Source of the DNA: Luzula sylvatica | Taxonomy: Eukaryota; Streptophyta; Magnoliopsida; Poales; Juncaceae | Length of the DNA: 64,000 nt | Direction: 5' to 3' | Assembly (NCBI GenBank): GCA_946800325.1 | Contig: OX326959.1 | Coordinates: 21,830,242 to 21,894,241, forward strand | Shown: in pieces, positions 37,513-50,575 of the stretch | How positions within the stretch are numbered: position 1 is the stretch's first letter | Layout of the letters: every line of letters starts with the position of its first letter | Position numbers and translations under genes: made by a program | Notes under the pieces: model-generated | The model's input: only the letters and a program-made list of their open reading frames with translations | Databases searched by the model: none | Told to the model about the DNA's origin: nothing

Positions 37513-39700
37513 TTTTCATTTATTACGTATTGCTTGTGTTCGTTTTGGGAGGTGGATTTTTAGATGAATGAATTAAATCTGTTATGTTGTTTTGTGGGAC
37601 ATTGAAATTAAGTTTATTTAAGAGCAAAAAAAATTGTTGATTTGAATTTGTTATTGGCTTGTTTGGAAACATTTTTATTGCCTACCTTATTTTCAGTAAT
37701 TTCATTTTTCATTTGTTGTTTAGATAACTTACAATATGGGCCGTTGTTTTAGTATGGGATAAAGTGGCCTTGGGCCGTAATTCATAAACAACTAATTAAT
37801 TATCCTAGAATCCTTGGTATGAAAATAAAACAAGAATATTAATTCGTTGATAATTTTAGATTTACAAACAGATATTTGTTCTTGGGCTATTGGCAAAATT
37901 TGTGAGTGTGCATAAACTTGGCCCATAAAATTATTTTTAGTATCCTTTATTGGCTTCCGAAACTTGAAAAGATATTTTGTAGTGGAAACAAGATTTAGTA
38001 AGTCTAATCAAACAAAGAGAGACCTAATTTATTTGTCATTTGGCATGTTAAATTAATGGCTTCATTTGTTCGCAAACATTTTTTTATGGTCTCATGATCC
38101 CATCTATAGAACCTATGGGTGTTATTAGGCTAATATTAGCTGCTTGGTTTTATGATTTAGGATTTATCAAAAAGAAAAAGAAAAAGTTAATACAAATTTT
38201 GAAATATGAAACCTCCTGAAAGTCTAAATAAAAAAAGGGTATTATTTCATCGTCAACATACAGATTATAGATTTAACATATTATTTATGTTATTTTATAT
38301 CTAAATATTAATTATCTAAATACTATGTTGGACGGATGATACGGGTATCATAAGCCCACATGATATGGATACGTCGATATGACAGTTTTAAAAAAGAATG
38401 TAGAATAAGATACGTTTATTATATATATTATTTTATTATTTTATTAATTATCATTTATAAATTTAATTTTTTTGTTTTAATCTTATTACAATTGATGTAA
38501 AGTACATTAAAGGTTTGTTATTATTTAAATAACATGTTATCAGTTACACGTTTATTATATTTATTTAATTTATTATATGTATTATTCAGTAATTTAAATA
38601 GCGATGCAATTACGCCGTTATGACTTAAATAACGGCGCAATTACGCCGCCATAACGCAAATTGAAATAAATAGTTATGAAATACAATACTGGAACCTACT
38701 AAATAACGTCACAATATCGCTGCAATATCGCACAATATCGGTGATCATATGTAAATTACAATCCAAACACAATATACCGCCATCTCGCAATTTAAAAATT
38801 GGTATTATTCATTTATTTTTATTTCAAATTTGATGTTGTTGTTTTTCTCTTTTTGATAGTTCTATGAACCGATGTCTACTTCGTTTTCTAAAGTTGGAGT
38901 TGTAGGCTCTTAGCTGTTTTATGTGATCCGAAGGGAAGAAGATGCATGCATAAAGAAGCGTGAATAGTTAAAAGAGAAGTACTTCCTTTTCTCAAGTGGA
39001 CATGACGATTTTCAACGTGTTAGCCGTATTTGAAAAATGTTTGTTATTATTTTGAAATAAAATATTCGAATACATTACGTGACATATTTGATACACAGTA
39101 CGACTTGATTTGATCAATCATTCAGCATAGGGGTTATATATGATGTCCCCCACTCTCACCCGATCATTTTTAATTTCGTCAATAGAGACTCGAGAGTGGT
39201 TAATTAAAACGATTAGTACTCTGATTAACGATTAATTAATCGGTTAATTGAATTGACAAGTCAATTAACCGTTAATTGAAATGTTAACCACTCTCATTCC
39301 AATTAACCACATTCTGATTAACGTATCAAGGAGGTTGGAGTGAGATTGGGAGAACTTTAACTTTTCCCATTAACATACATGTATGCGCAAATTACGGCTG
39401 TTATGTGTAGTACCTTTGGAGTATCCTTGAATACTTATTATCCTAATAATTATCTTAGATGCTGGGTGGAGTTCTTTGAACCTATCGTTTCACCTATTGA
39501 GCAAATAAAATAACAAATCCATTTCTAAGTTTATTAAACAAGTTCTTTCTAAAAAAAGTTTATTAAACAAGTTTGGTTAGAAAAGACAATTAGAATACGT
39601 TTGGGTGTATTTCGGGTCGGCATCGAATAAAAAACCACAAACGACTATTGTTAACATGGCTAACATAATCCATTTCACTGTTCACTGGTCCTCAAACTTT

Positions 39701-39701
<1 letters not shown>

Positions 39702-39750
<49 letters not shown>
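39702..39750. repeat. (CT)n microsatellite
   Basis: About 24 uninterrupted CT units in intergenic DNA. Confidence 0.95.
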
Positions 39751-39754
<4 letters not shown>

Positions 39755-40537
39755 GTTTTATGTATTTATGTTAGTGTGTGAACTCCTTACATTTTCTCTC
39801 TCAAACTATGTTGACACCTTCATATAGGTCCCACCTTTCCTACGCTCACAATCAACCACTCAAGACAAACTAAATGAACATTACGGTCCACTGACAACAC
39901 AACAAATTACTATAACACAATAGTAACATGTACGTTGTCGATACCGAACATAGTAAAAAAATATCTCCTTAGTAACTTGTACATATCCAAAGAAACTAAA
40001 AAAATATCAATTCAACTCAAATTCTGAAGGAACTACAATGGAACACAAATTCAAAAGGAAAACTATCAGAGTAGCAAAATATCAATTTTATTCTTCATAG
40101 ATTTTTCATGTCTGGCACCAATTCACAAATTAAAACTTAATAAATCACCCACAATAGATTTGTCTGGCTCTTTTTTCACTCAAAATTATCAAATCTCATA
40201 TTCAGTATTTGAATTAAAAATAAAAGTTCTTTCAATCAAGTTAAATGTACAACATTGAAAGAAAAACAATTGGAAAGTGAGTAAGATTAAGAAAGAAATT
40301 GTATGTTTCGAGTGAAAAGACATAACAATAATTGTACCTTTCATATTTTTGTCATAGATTAAAGGTACAGAGGAGGAATTATTTCATTTTATTTTGAATT
40401 AGGGTACCTAATTACCAATGGTATCCTTTTTGTCATTAAAATAAAGAAAGAGTATACAGTGTTTTTTTTAAGAAAGTAAATGAAAATTCTTAAATAAACT
40501 ATTAGGGAGCTAGTTTTGTTCAACCTATTCCACTTCT

Positions 40538-40559
40538 GGGGGGGGGGGGGGGGGGGGGG
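40538..40559. repeat. Run of 22 G residues
   Basis: An uninterrupted G22 tract between TTCT and CCGG, the only such run in an otherwise AT-rich window. It could form a G-quadruplex or be a sequencing/assembly artefact. Confidence 0.9.
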
Positions 40560-41644
40560 CCGGTTGATTCGTTGTTATTACTCTCCTCCCCATAACCTTG
40601 TCCCATAGAACGACTTGCTCGAAGACTTGCGTCCCCGTTAGGTTGGCCGGTTTTGTTTTGGTATTGAAGATGAAGTAGGAGAAATTTAGGTCCTCACCGA
40701 ATTCACTAATAGAAGACAAGTTTTAAATCTTAAATGTTGAAATTGTTTACATATACAACATAAATTATAAATAGAGAGTGTGAAGAAAATGACCAAAATA
40801 TAAAACAAATAGCAACAATATCAAAATGAGAAAGAAAAAATTGACAAAATAAATATCAATTTCGGAGAGAATGAGATTAGTACATTGCTTTTTTAATTAA
40901 TTATACAAAATCAATTAGTTTAGAATTGGAAGATTTGCAAATCTGACAGACAAAGTGATTTTTCATAAATTGGTATATTCGATTAATTTAAAAGATTTGA
41001 TCCGAAAACTAAAAGGAAACTTCGTAATTGTAAAGAAAGAAATTCATCATAGGTCAAAAAAAGAGGGGGTGCGGCTGTGGTTTTTTTTTCTTTTCATTTT
41101 GAGACCTAAATATTTTACATTAAATATTAGGCCTTCGATATTTCTAGACTCTCGGCCGAAGCCTAGATCGCCTATCTATTTGGACCGGTCCTGATCACTA
41201 GTAATTCGTAGAAGTGTGCATATATATAGTTTGATTTATGCATGTGCTCTTCGAGTGCCGAGACATGCAACACACTTTAACACTCATTAGAAGTGTGCAT
41301 ATAGTTTGATTTATTTGGGGATTCAAACCAATTTGATTTATTGGATTCAATATTGAAGTTTATTTGGATTGATGACACTATTGCAAGAGTTAACATAGTT
41401 TAATTAAGAATGACTTAAATTTATTTTTATCAAATGATCATTAATGATGATTGATATTTATTACATTTATCAATTAGTACAATTATCTTTTATAAATATA
41501 TATTGGAATTGAGAAATATAAAAATGACATGTCTTAATAATAATAATAATAATAATGATGATAATAATAATAAGACTTTTTTCACATATTTGAAGACTAA
41601 ATATCATTTTTTAGATGAAGATTTTAAATCATGGACATCATTAA

Positions 41645-42280
41645 TAGGGCTGCAACTTTAGCTCGTGGCTCGCTCGAGCTCGACTCGATAATAGTTCGAT
41701 AATAGCTCGCTCGATATTAACTCGAATTTAATCGAGCCGAGCCGAGCTAGCTCGAACGCTTATCGAGCCGAGCTTGAGCCAGACTCGGCTCGCTCGAATT
41801 AAGCTCGAAAAAAATTTGAGCTCGATTTAAAAAATTAAAATTTGTATCATAATTAATTCATATTATATATATTATTATAATTAGAAAACTTTATCTCCTT
41901 AATAATTCCAAGTCTGGTTACAACTCAAGTCCTAAAAGGAAAAAAAATTAACTAAGGGGACAAATTAATAATTCAAGTCCAAGTCCTATTATTTTGTGTT
42001 TTGTGTTGTATGTTTGATTTATTATTGTTATGTTTTAAGATATTTTGGTATTTATAATATTTTTTGTTTATTCGATTGTTACAATTTTTTTAATTAAAAA
42101 TCAAGTTGATTTTTTAATTGAGCTACTGTTGAGCCGAGCCGAGCTAGCTCGAATTAGAACGAGCCGAGCTTGAGCTTGATTTTTTAGCTCGAACCATTTG
42201 AGCCGAGCCAGCTCGAGTAAGTTGCGAGCCGAGCTGGAGCTTGGCACAGCTCGCTCGAGCTCGACTCGTTTGCAGCCCTA
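41645..42280. mobile_element. hAT non-autonomous element
   Basis: TAGGGCTGCAA at the left and TTGCAGCCCTA at the right are perfect inverses, with an exact 8-bp duplication ATCATTAA (41637-41644 and 42281-42288). Subterminal arms are long and built of GAGCCGAGC/GCTCGAGC words. The centre is AT-rich. No transposase. Confidence 0.93.
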
Positions 42281-42653
42281 ATCATTAATCATTTTTTTTA
42301 AGTCATCATTAAGCATTAAAATAAAAGAACGGAATTGTATAAATAATTTGACTATTTATATTTCTATATTTATTATATTTGATTTTTTCAAAATATTAAA
42401 AAAAGATTTGTTTCCATGATTGAGGGAAAATAATAACCACTAATATATGAGTAATAACAATCAAAATAAATAGGGGTATAAATTTCATTTGTAGTAAAAA
42501 ATTTAAGTTTCTCTTAATTAAACCATGTTAGTTTTTGCAATAGCAATACCCTATTTGGATTTGGATTTGGATTGCTTTGGCTCAGTTTCAGTATTTAAAA
42601 ACACGTTAAATCAAATGGACTGAATTGTATCACATTTTTCTAATATATTAACA

Positions 42654-43935
42654 CAGGCCTGGTCCTAAGATTTGAAGGGCTTAAGGCAAATATTATGTTG
42701 AGGCTCTAAGTTTGAAATTTTTTCAATGCATAAATTCCTTTTATATCGATTTGTAAAATTAACTTTTTTTTTATATATATAAATTGCATTTTTTCCACAT
42801 AATATGGCGAAAGTATCGTTTTTTTTTTAATATTTACAGGTTCGAAAACAAGAAAAAAACTCATTTGTGTTAGATTATTCGGCGAAAATACATGTACAAA
42901 ATGTAATTTCCTATTTTTCTTTGAACAAAAACCTTATTTTTTGCAAATTGAATTGAAAAGAAGGTTATCCATAAAAAATAATGAATTTTAAATATAGATA
43001 TAAGAATGAATCTAAGACTAAAACTCATCAAAGTTGTATATTGATTTTTTTTTTATGAAGTAATAATTGTTAAATAAATATGGTATAAAGTTAGTAAAAA
43101 TTAAGTGTTGAAAAATGTGCATGAATTATCAATGCTTATGGGGATCCATTTTGTCTGATCTAATTCTATGATTTTTATTGTGTTTTCTTTACGTTTATAA
43201 TTTATTATCATATATTTAATGCAAACCACATCACAACACTCGTTTGGTATTTACAAACGGGAAATTTACAAAGAACCCCCTAATTTTTTTTTAATTTACA
43301 GAAAACCCCAAAATATTGAGAAACTCCAAAAAAAACCCTACATACAAGATTTTCTTTTCAATTACCCGCCTCTAGGGATATTTCATGGTATTATCATTTT
43401 TTTATGACCAAAATACCCCTCTATTTTTCATCTTTAAATTTAATAAACATATTTTTGTATTATTTTATTAATTTAAAATTACTATAAATATTTTTTAGCA
43501 TATACTAATTTTAAAAAATATATGTCATATACATAATTTTAATCTTTTATTTATTATATATTTCATCATAGAAAATTAAAATTAAATAAAAAAGTTAGGA
43601 GGTTATCTGTAAATTTCCCTTTACAAAATATCATGCTTTAAACTTGCCTCCCAGAAGACTTTCTTCATTTCTTCTCCAAGAACGTGAGTTTTTCCTTCTT
43701 CACCAACAATGGCGTTCTGTTAAAGTTTCATTTTCTAAAAACATTCCACAATGAAATATTAGATTTCTCCAACAATAATTTTTGTTTTATTTTGAGAGTA
43801 GAAGCAAATGTTAAATGGGGAAAATCAAATATTCTAAAGAACCAACAAGAGTTAGGAGTTGAACAAATTTTTTGGGGGCAAGGGTTTTGATGGGCTTTAG
43901 GCGACTGCCTTCTGCGTCAATGCTCAAGGCCGACC
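42654..43935. mobile_element. Degenerate hAT-type element
   Basis: The left end CAGGCCTGGTCCTAAG, followed by TTTGAAGGGC, resembles the start of the clear hAT MITE at 55310 (CAGGGCCGGCCCAAGGGTTT). The right end AAGGCCGACC is a decayed inverse, preceded by TAGGCGACTGCCTT-type sequence. A MULE MITE (43259-43619) is nested in it. The target duplication is not clear. Confidence 0.45.
43259..43619. mobile_element. MULE-like MITE
   Basis: GGGAAATTTACA at the left and TGTAAATTTCCC at the right are perfect inverses. A 9-bp flank TTTACAAAC / TTTACAAAA has one mismatch. The interior has no coding sequence beyond low-complexity frames. Confidence 0.72.
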
Positions 43936-44081
43936 ATTAATTAACATTAAAATATTGAAATTGAATATTACAAATAATATAATTATATTTTGTATGATTT
44001 ATTTATATATTTTGTATATAAAACATTATTTATCTTTATTTTAAGATTATAATACTTTATTCGATTCAAAATTTAGTTCAA

Positions 44082-44112
44082 CTAGAGAGTTGCTCGCTCC
44101 GCTTCGCTAACA
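44082..44112 (-). mobile_element. Helitron 3' terminus (extent unknown)
   Basis: On the minus strand GCGAAGCGGAGCGAGC is followed by AACTCTCTAG and then T, a hairpin plus CTAG typical of Helitron 3' ends. The element would extend to the right on the plus map. Direct repeats ATGTGTCATGGCCATTCAAAT at 44255 and 44315 are within its possible body. The 5' end was not found. Confidence 0.5.
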
Positions 44113-45057
44113 TATATTTGAGTTTGTCACAACGAATTGATTTAATTTTTTTTAATAATTTCAATACAATCACCACATATTATAAATAAATAATAATTTT
44201 TTTGTCATCCTCAATATAACGAATGTTAAAAAAAATATATACAAAAAGGTAAAAATGTGTCATGGCCATTCAAATGTTAAAAAAACATATATAACGAATG
44301 TTAAAAAAATTTAAAATGTGTCATGGTCATTCAAATATATATAACGAATGTTAAAAAATGTATAATAAACACATAAACAATTGAAATTATTTATGTAATA
44401 TTTTGTAGGTACGAAAACAAAATTATAATGTTAAAACAAATTGTATATGTTGTAGGTAATAATTGTCCTTTACGAAAAATATTATTAAATTTATTGGGGG
44501 ATTAATTATTCTTATTACTAATATCTACTAACTAAGTTAATTAATTATATTTACGATAATAATAATTTATCGTGTGTGCGTGCGCGCGTGTGTGTCTTAT
44601 TGTTAGTATGATAATAATACTATAACAATAATTTTAAGATTGTAAGTTAATAATGAAGATATTGCTATATTAACTTATAAATAATAATAATTTTTAAATA
44701 TTATTTATTTCAATATTGGCATGGCATTTAATAAATATAGCATAATTTATTTGCTTACAAAAAAAATATTTTATAGTTTTTAGTACAACTTTTATGTTGT
44801 TCTATTTGTTTATAAATGTCAAAAAAAATTTAGACTACTAAAAGGGAAAAAAAATTATGTTATTCATTTAGTTCTTGTTAAAAAAAAAAGTGTCATTCAT
44901 TAGTTTTCTCATTATTCCAACAAAATGTGGTATTAATGGCTTGAACACGGGTGTCCACAACCACAACCAAGATTCTAGCCACTTAACTACTACACACATT
45001 TTGTGAAATATAATCATCCTTTCTTTATAGCAAAACAATCGAACATAATTGTTTTAA

Positions 45058-45135
45058 AAAAAAAATGAGAACTCCGGGACTCGAACTGGGTGAAGCCACA
45101 GCCGAGCTATTCACCACTTTGCTAACGTTCACTTC
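45058..45135 (-). mobile_element. tRNA-derived SINE fragment
   Basis: On the minus strand TTAGCAAAGTGGTGA matches an A box and CAGTTCGAGTCCCGG matches a B box about 35 bp later. There is no cloverleaf with paired acceptor arms, so a SINE head is more likely than a tRNA gene. A related inverse-oriented stretch (TCCACAACCACAACCAAG and following) lies just to the left. Confidence 0.5.
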
Positions 45136-45249
45136 TTGAAATTAATCATCCTTTTGTTTGTTTTATTACTTTTACTTTTTGTTTGTTTTACTACTTTTAC
45201 ACATTGACAGGTGTCAATGCCTCATCTCTTGCATTAAACATTAAATATA

Positions 45250-47336
45250 CTAGATTTATCCCCGCGCAATTGCGCATAATATTTTTTATATAATTATTTA
45301 AATAGAATTAACGCATGTGCGAATTAACGCGCATGCGTTTGAACTAAATTAATCTAATCATGACATATTTGCAAATATCATGATGTCAATAGATGTATGA
45401 GGTTCACGAAATTAGTCTATCACGAATATTATTTTCTAATATAATTTGTATAAATAGCATTTGCTCAGGTGCTTATAAATTCGATTAATATAATCAGGAC
45501 ATATTCACAAATTTTAATATGTATGTAAAATAGGAAAAAAAGACCACATGTAAAATAAGAAAAAATGTAAAAAAAAACCGAAATGTAAATAAAAAGGACC
45601 AAAATGTAAATTAAAACTAAAAAGGACCAACATATAAATAAAAAGGACCAAAATATAAATTAAAATGTAAAAAAGGACTGAAATTTAAATAAAAAGGACC
45701 AAAATGTTAATAAAAAGGACCAAAATATAAACTTAAATTAAAAAGGACCAAAATATAAATAAAAAGGACCAAAATGTATATTCAGAAATGTAAAAAAGGA
45801 CCGAAATATAAATAAAAGAGGACGAAAATATAAATAAAAAGGACCAAAATATAATTTTCTAAATTAAAAGGATCAAAATGTAAATAAAAAGGACCAAAAG
45901 GTAATTTTTTAAACTAAAAAGGAACAAAATGTAAATTTAAAAATATTTTTTTACAAAAAATCCCTTGATGACGTGGCCTCATGTATGAGCTCCATTTCTT
46001 CCAACTTTATACATAAGTATAAAAAAAAAAAGCCCTCGATGACGTGGCCTCATGTATGAGCTCCATTTCACAAATTTTAATATGTATGTAAAATAGGAAA
46101 CAAAGACCAAATGTAAAATAAGAAAAAATGTGAAAAATGTGAAAAAAAAACCGAAATGTAAATAAAAATGACCAAAATGTAAATTAAAACTAAAAAGGAC
46201 CAACATATAAATAAAAACAATGATAAGCAAACGCATAAATAGATTCCTGCAAAAAGTGATGTATTCTATCCAAATCCAATTTTCTATTGGATTTCCATAG
46301 AAGAGGACCGAAATATAAATTAAAATGTAAAAAAGGACTGAAATGTAAATAAAAAAGGACCATAATGTTAATAAAAAGGACCAAAATATAAGCTTAAATT
46401 AAAAAGGACCAAAATATAAATAAAAGGACCAATATGTAAATTCAAAAATGTAAAAAAGGACCGAAATATAAATAAAAGAGGATCAAAATATAAATAAAAA
46501 GGACCAAAATGTAATATTCTAAACTAAAAAGGACCAAAATGTAATTTTTTTAAATAAAAAGGACCAAAATGTAAATTAAATTTTTTTTTTTACAAAAAAG
46601 CCCTTGATGACGTGGCCTCATGTATGAGCTCAATTTCTTCCAACTTTATACATAAGTATAAATAAATAAAAAGAGGATCAAAATATAAATAAAAAGGACC
46701 AAATTGTAATTTTCTAAAATAAAAAGGACAAAATGTAAATTACAATTACCAAAATGTAATTTTTTAAACTAAAAAGGACCAAAATAATTTAAAAATATTG
46801 TTTTACAAAAAAGTCCTTGATGACGTGGCCTCATGTATGAGCTCCATTTCACAAATTTTAATATGTATGTAAAATAGGAAACAAAAACCAAATGTAAAAT
46901 AAGAAAAAATGATCAAAATGTAAAAAAAAAAACCCAAATGTAAATAAAAAGGACCAAAATGTAAATTAAAACTAAAAAGGACCAACATATAAATAAAAAG
47001 GACCAAAATATAAATTAAAATGTAAAAAAGGACCAAAATGTTAATAAAAAGGACCAAAATATAAACTTAAATTAAAAGGACCAAAATTTAAATTCGAAAA
47101 TGTAAAAAAGGACCGAAATATAAATTAAAGAGGATCAAAATATATAAATAAAAAGGACCAAAATGTAATTTTCCAAACTAAAAAGGACCAAAATATAAAT
47201 AAAAAGGACCAAAATGTAATTTTTTAACTAAAAAGGATCAAAATGTAAAGTTAAATTTTTTTTTTTACAAAAAATCCCTTGATGACGTGGTCTCATGTAT
47301 TAGCTCAATTTCTTCCGACTTTATACATAAGTATAA
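45250..47336 (-). mobile_element. Helitron (family G) copy 2, internally amplified
   Basis: The minus strand ends GCGCAATTGCGCGGGGATAAATCTAG followed by T in outline (palindromic core TGCGCAATTGCGCG with CTAG at 45250-45253). The opposite end, GACTTTATACATAAGTATAA, is at about 47317-47336. Its 5'-terminal block (GATGACGTGGCCTCATGTAT, GAGCTCCATTTC, CATAAGTATAA) occurs five times inside (about 45968, 46037, 46606, 46817, 47281), each next to GGACCAAAATGTAAAT minisatellite runs. No coding sequence. Confidence 0.8.
45530..47270. repeat. Higher-order GGACCAAAATGTAAAT minisatellite
   Basis: Units of about 20 bp (AAAAAGGACCAAAATGTAAAT and variants with ATATAAA or GGACCGAAATG) repeat dozens of times and are grouped into larger units by the copies of the Helitron 5' block. 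Confidence 0.88.
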
Positions 47337-47454
47337 ATTGATAATTTGGCTTGAATCTAGTTTATTTCGTTGTGAATCATTTTGGTTTTAGTCCAGCCGA
47401 ATGCATGTCATTCATACTATATAATTATCCTCTCTTTAAATTTTCAACAATTCT

Positions 47455-48655
47455 AAGCTTCCACAATGAACCAGCATATTTTTTTTGCCAGTGAATTAAA
47501 AAAATTTCATTCACATGAAACATTGATTTTAATATACTTTTTGATTTTGTCTCTCAAAGAATTCATTGATATTATATTTTATCTTCGTCAAGACAAATAA
47601 TATTTCCTAACAACTTCATATCTCTCATCAATTTTCATTTATCTCCAAACTATTTCTTGCAAGACAATAATCTTCTTAACTAAACCACATAAATAGAATC
47701 TCCATTTGTACTCTTTCGTTTGAGATCATGAAAATCATGTGTTGACTTCAAATGACAAATGAGTATCTCATGTATAAGCATGGTGTACGTGTATTGGTAA
47801 GTGTCTTTCAGTGATATTTTTATGTACCTCATATATGTGAATGATGTATACGTATTTGTAAGTGTCTTTCAACGAATTTTTCTTTACCTATCTCATGTTG
47901 CATGATTTATAGATATTTGTATGTGCTTTTCAATGGAATGGTCTTTTTATATAACTATCCCTAAACTTTTTCAATGGAACTCGAAAATTGTGATTGTTGT
48001 GTGTTTTAATTTAAGATAATAAAATAAAAATATTCATAATAAGCTTTCACAATGAACCACATGTATTTTTTGTGCCATTGAATTAAAAAAAATTCATTCA
48101 CGTGAGACATTGGTTTTAATATATTTTTTGACTTTATCTCTCAAATAATTCATTGATATTATGTTTTATCTTCATCAAGACGAATAATACTTCCTAACAA
48201 CTCCATATCTCTCATCAATTCTCATTTATCTCCAAACTATTTCTTGCAAGGCCATAATCTTCTTAAATAAACCACATAAATAACATTAATAATAAAAATA
48301 ATAAACCACATAAATAGATTCTCCATTTTGTACTCTTTCGTTTGAGATCATGAAAACCATGTGTTAGCTTCAAATGAGTATCTCATGTATAAGCATGGTG
48401 TACATGTATTGACAAGTGTCTTTCAATGATATTCTTATGTACCTCATATATGTGCATGATGTATACATATTTGTAAGTGTCTTTCAATGAATTTTTTTTA
48501 CCTATCTCATGTATGTGCATGATTTATAGACATTTGTAGGTGTTTTTCATTGGAATGGTCTTTTTATATAACTATCCATAAACTTTTTCAATAGAACTTG
48601 AAAATTGTGATTGTTGTGTGTTTTAATTTAAGATAATAAAACAAAAATATTCATA
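47455..48655. repeat. Tandem duplication, two units of about 590 bp
   Basis: AAGCTTCCACAATGAACCA at 47455 and AAGCTTTCACAATGAACCA at 48041 start two adjacent units that share nearly all their sequence (CTCCAAACTATTTCTTGCAAG, GAGATCATGAAAAYCATGTG, CTCATGTATAAGCATGGTGTA). The second unit has a short AATAATAAAAATAATAAACC insertion. No coding potential. They may form the body of the Helitron that ends at 49047. Confidence 0.85.
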
Positions 48656-49019
48656 ATAATTTATTTTAACTACTATATATATAATATGATTATTTTACTA
48701 AGACATATTAACAATGGGAACATTAGTTTTTCGTAATATGACAACTAAAAAACAATTGTTCAAAGAGATTTTTAATATTTTTTTTATGATTCATGGTTCC
48801 AACATAGAATTTGGACTAGCGCGAGCTATTTTTTTTTTTTTTTTTTACAGATGATCAGTTACAATTACTTTTGGCAATTTGACCATATATTATGTTTGTA
48901 TTACTATCATTTTTATATAGTCACTTTGTGTTGGTTAACTTTCATATAATTTGGCAAAATTAAATTAAATAGTAACTAATTATTAAATAATACGACAATG
49001 GTCATAAAAAATAAAAATT

Positions 49020-49047
49020 CCGCCGCAAAGCACGGACAATGTCCTAG
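49020..49047 (+). mobile_element. Helitron 3' terminus (extent unknown)
   Basis: CCGCCGCAAAGCACGG, then ACAATGTCCTAG followed by T, gives a decayed hairpin and CTAG end on the plus strand. The body would lie to the left and may include the tandem duplication at 47455-48655. The 5' end was not found. Confidence 0.5.
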
Positions 49048-49897
49048 TTATTATAATAATTAGTCATTTTACAAATAAATTTTAATTAGAACAATTTATA
49101 TATACCATTATTTGTGATTATAAATTAAATCACTAATGTTTAATATAGTATTTGTGATTAGTTAAATCACAAATATATAATTATGATTATAAATTTAATA
49201 TAATCAAATTAATTGACAAATTAATTAAATTGGAAAGACAAATCTACAGCTTAGTGAGAACATTATGACATTTAAAAGTCGAGGAATTAAAGTGAACAAC
49301 TCAATGTTGAATTTATAATATTCGATATAGTGATATATTGTTGAAATAAAAAATTTACTAGCAACAAAATAATAAACAAAAATAAAGAGATTAATTTTGA
49401 CAATTAAAACTTGAGATGCAAATTTGACAAAGCTATCTCATTTGGAAAAATCAAAATTCAATGTTGGAAGTTCTAATATTCAATATAGTGATACATTTTG
49501 TCCATAAATAAAATCATAGCAACAAAATAATAATTAAAAATAAATAAATTCCACATGCATTCCGGGATTGTCCACTGTTAGATTGTTCGGTCCTATGTTC
49601 TCCTATACTTTTTATATTAGTTTATATACTTTTCTATACTATATGGGTAAACGGTATTTATTATTATTATTATTATTATTATATTCTTTCTTTATTATTT
49701 TATCATTTTTTTACCATAAATTAAAGATCTCTTAAAAAAAGTTATTGTTAGTTATACCTTTTTAATATATTTTTATATTTTTGTTATCTTTTTCTATACT
49801 TGAAATTAAATATATGTTGTTATTTTTGTTTTTATTATTTTTTATATATTTTTTATATTATGAAAAAGATCTTTGTTGTTTAAATTTTTTTCATTGT
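49048..49897. other. AT-rich intergenic DNA
   Basis: No recognised gene or element. A short (TTA)n run lies near 49657-49682. Confidence 0.5.
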
Positions 49898-49905
49898 ATA
49901 AATAT

Positions 49906-50567
49906 CAATGTTCCAGAAATCGCTCGACGCTCGCTGGTCGGCAGACGACCATCAAGCGCCAAGGATGATTAATCGGGAATCTCGGCGGACCTCGGCGAAT
50001 TTTTATTTTTTATATTTAATATTTAAATTAATTAAACAAAATTACAAATCACAGTTTTTTTAATAAGTTTTGAATAATTTAAGTAACAAAATACACTACG
50101 TCACTAAACTAACATAAACTCAAATAATAATAATAATTTATATATATATAAATAATATTAAAAATATGAAAAAATTTAGTCCAAATTTATTTTTTTGAAT
50201 AGTATCCGACAAACGATCGTTTTTATTATTGATTCATAATTTTTTTTGATGTCAATGGAGATCCATTGGCAATCCATAACGAAAACGATCGTTATTTTGA
50301 ATAGTATCTCACAGCCTCTCATAATATGTAATTTTTTGTGCTTCACATTCAAACAACTAGGCTATGGATGGCAATTAAAAAAAAAAAAAACAATTTGCCA
50401 AAAAAAAAAAAAAAAAAAACACTTCTAAAAATCGGCTCGGCGGGGGCTTGGCGGTCTTGGCGGATTCCGCCAAACACAAAACGCCAAGGGCTTATCTCGA
50501 CGGCGGACCATCGTGGAACGATTAATCGGTGATTAATCGGCAGCCAAGGCCGATTTCCAGAACACTG
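49906..50567. mobile_element. hAT non-autonomous element
   Basis: CAATGTTCCAGAAATCG at the left mirrors CGATTTCCAGAACACTG at the right with two mismatches. An exact 8-bp duplication ATAAATAT lies at 49898-49905 and 50568-50575. Subterminal arms repeat GGCGGA, TTGGCG and ATTAATCG words. The short frames within it are not genes. Confidence 0.9.
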
Positions 50568-50575
50568 ATAAATAT

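Larger units (their letters stand above)
37513..41636. other. AT-rich intergenic DNA with simple repeats
   Basis: No gene recognised. It contains repeat-rich palindromic segments near 38590-38760 (GGCGCAATTACGCCG) and 39160-39360 (GGTTAATTGAATTGACAAGTC-type inverse words, possibly a decayed MITE), plus the TC and G runs listed separately. The short frames at 40525-40719 and 40955-41194 have no domain features. Confidence 0.45.
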
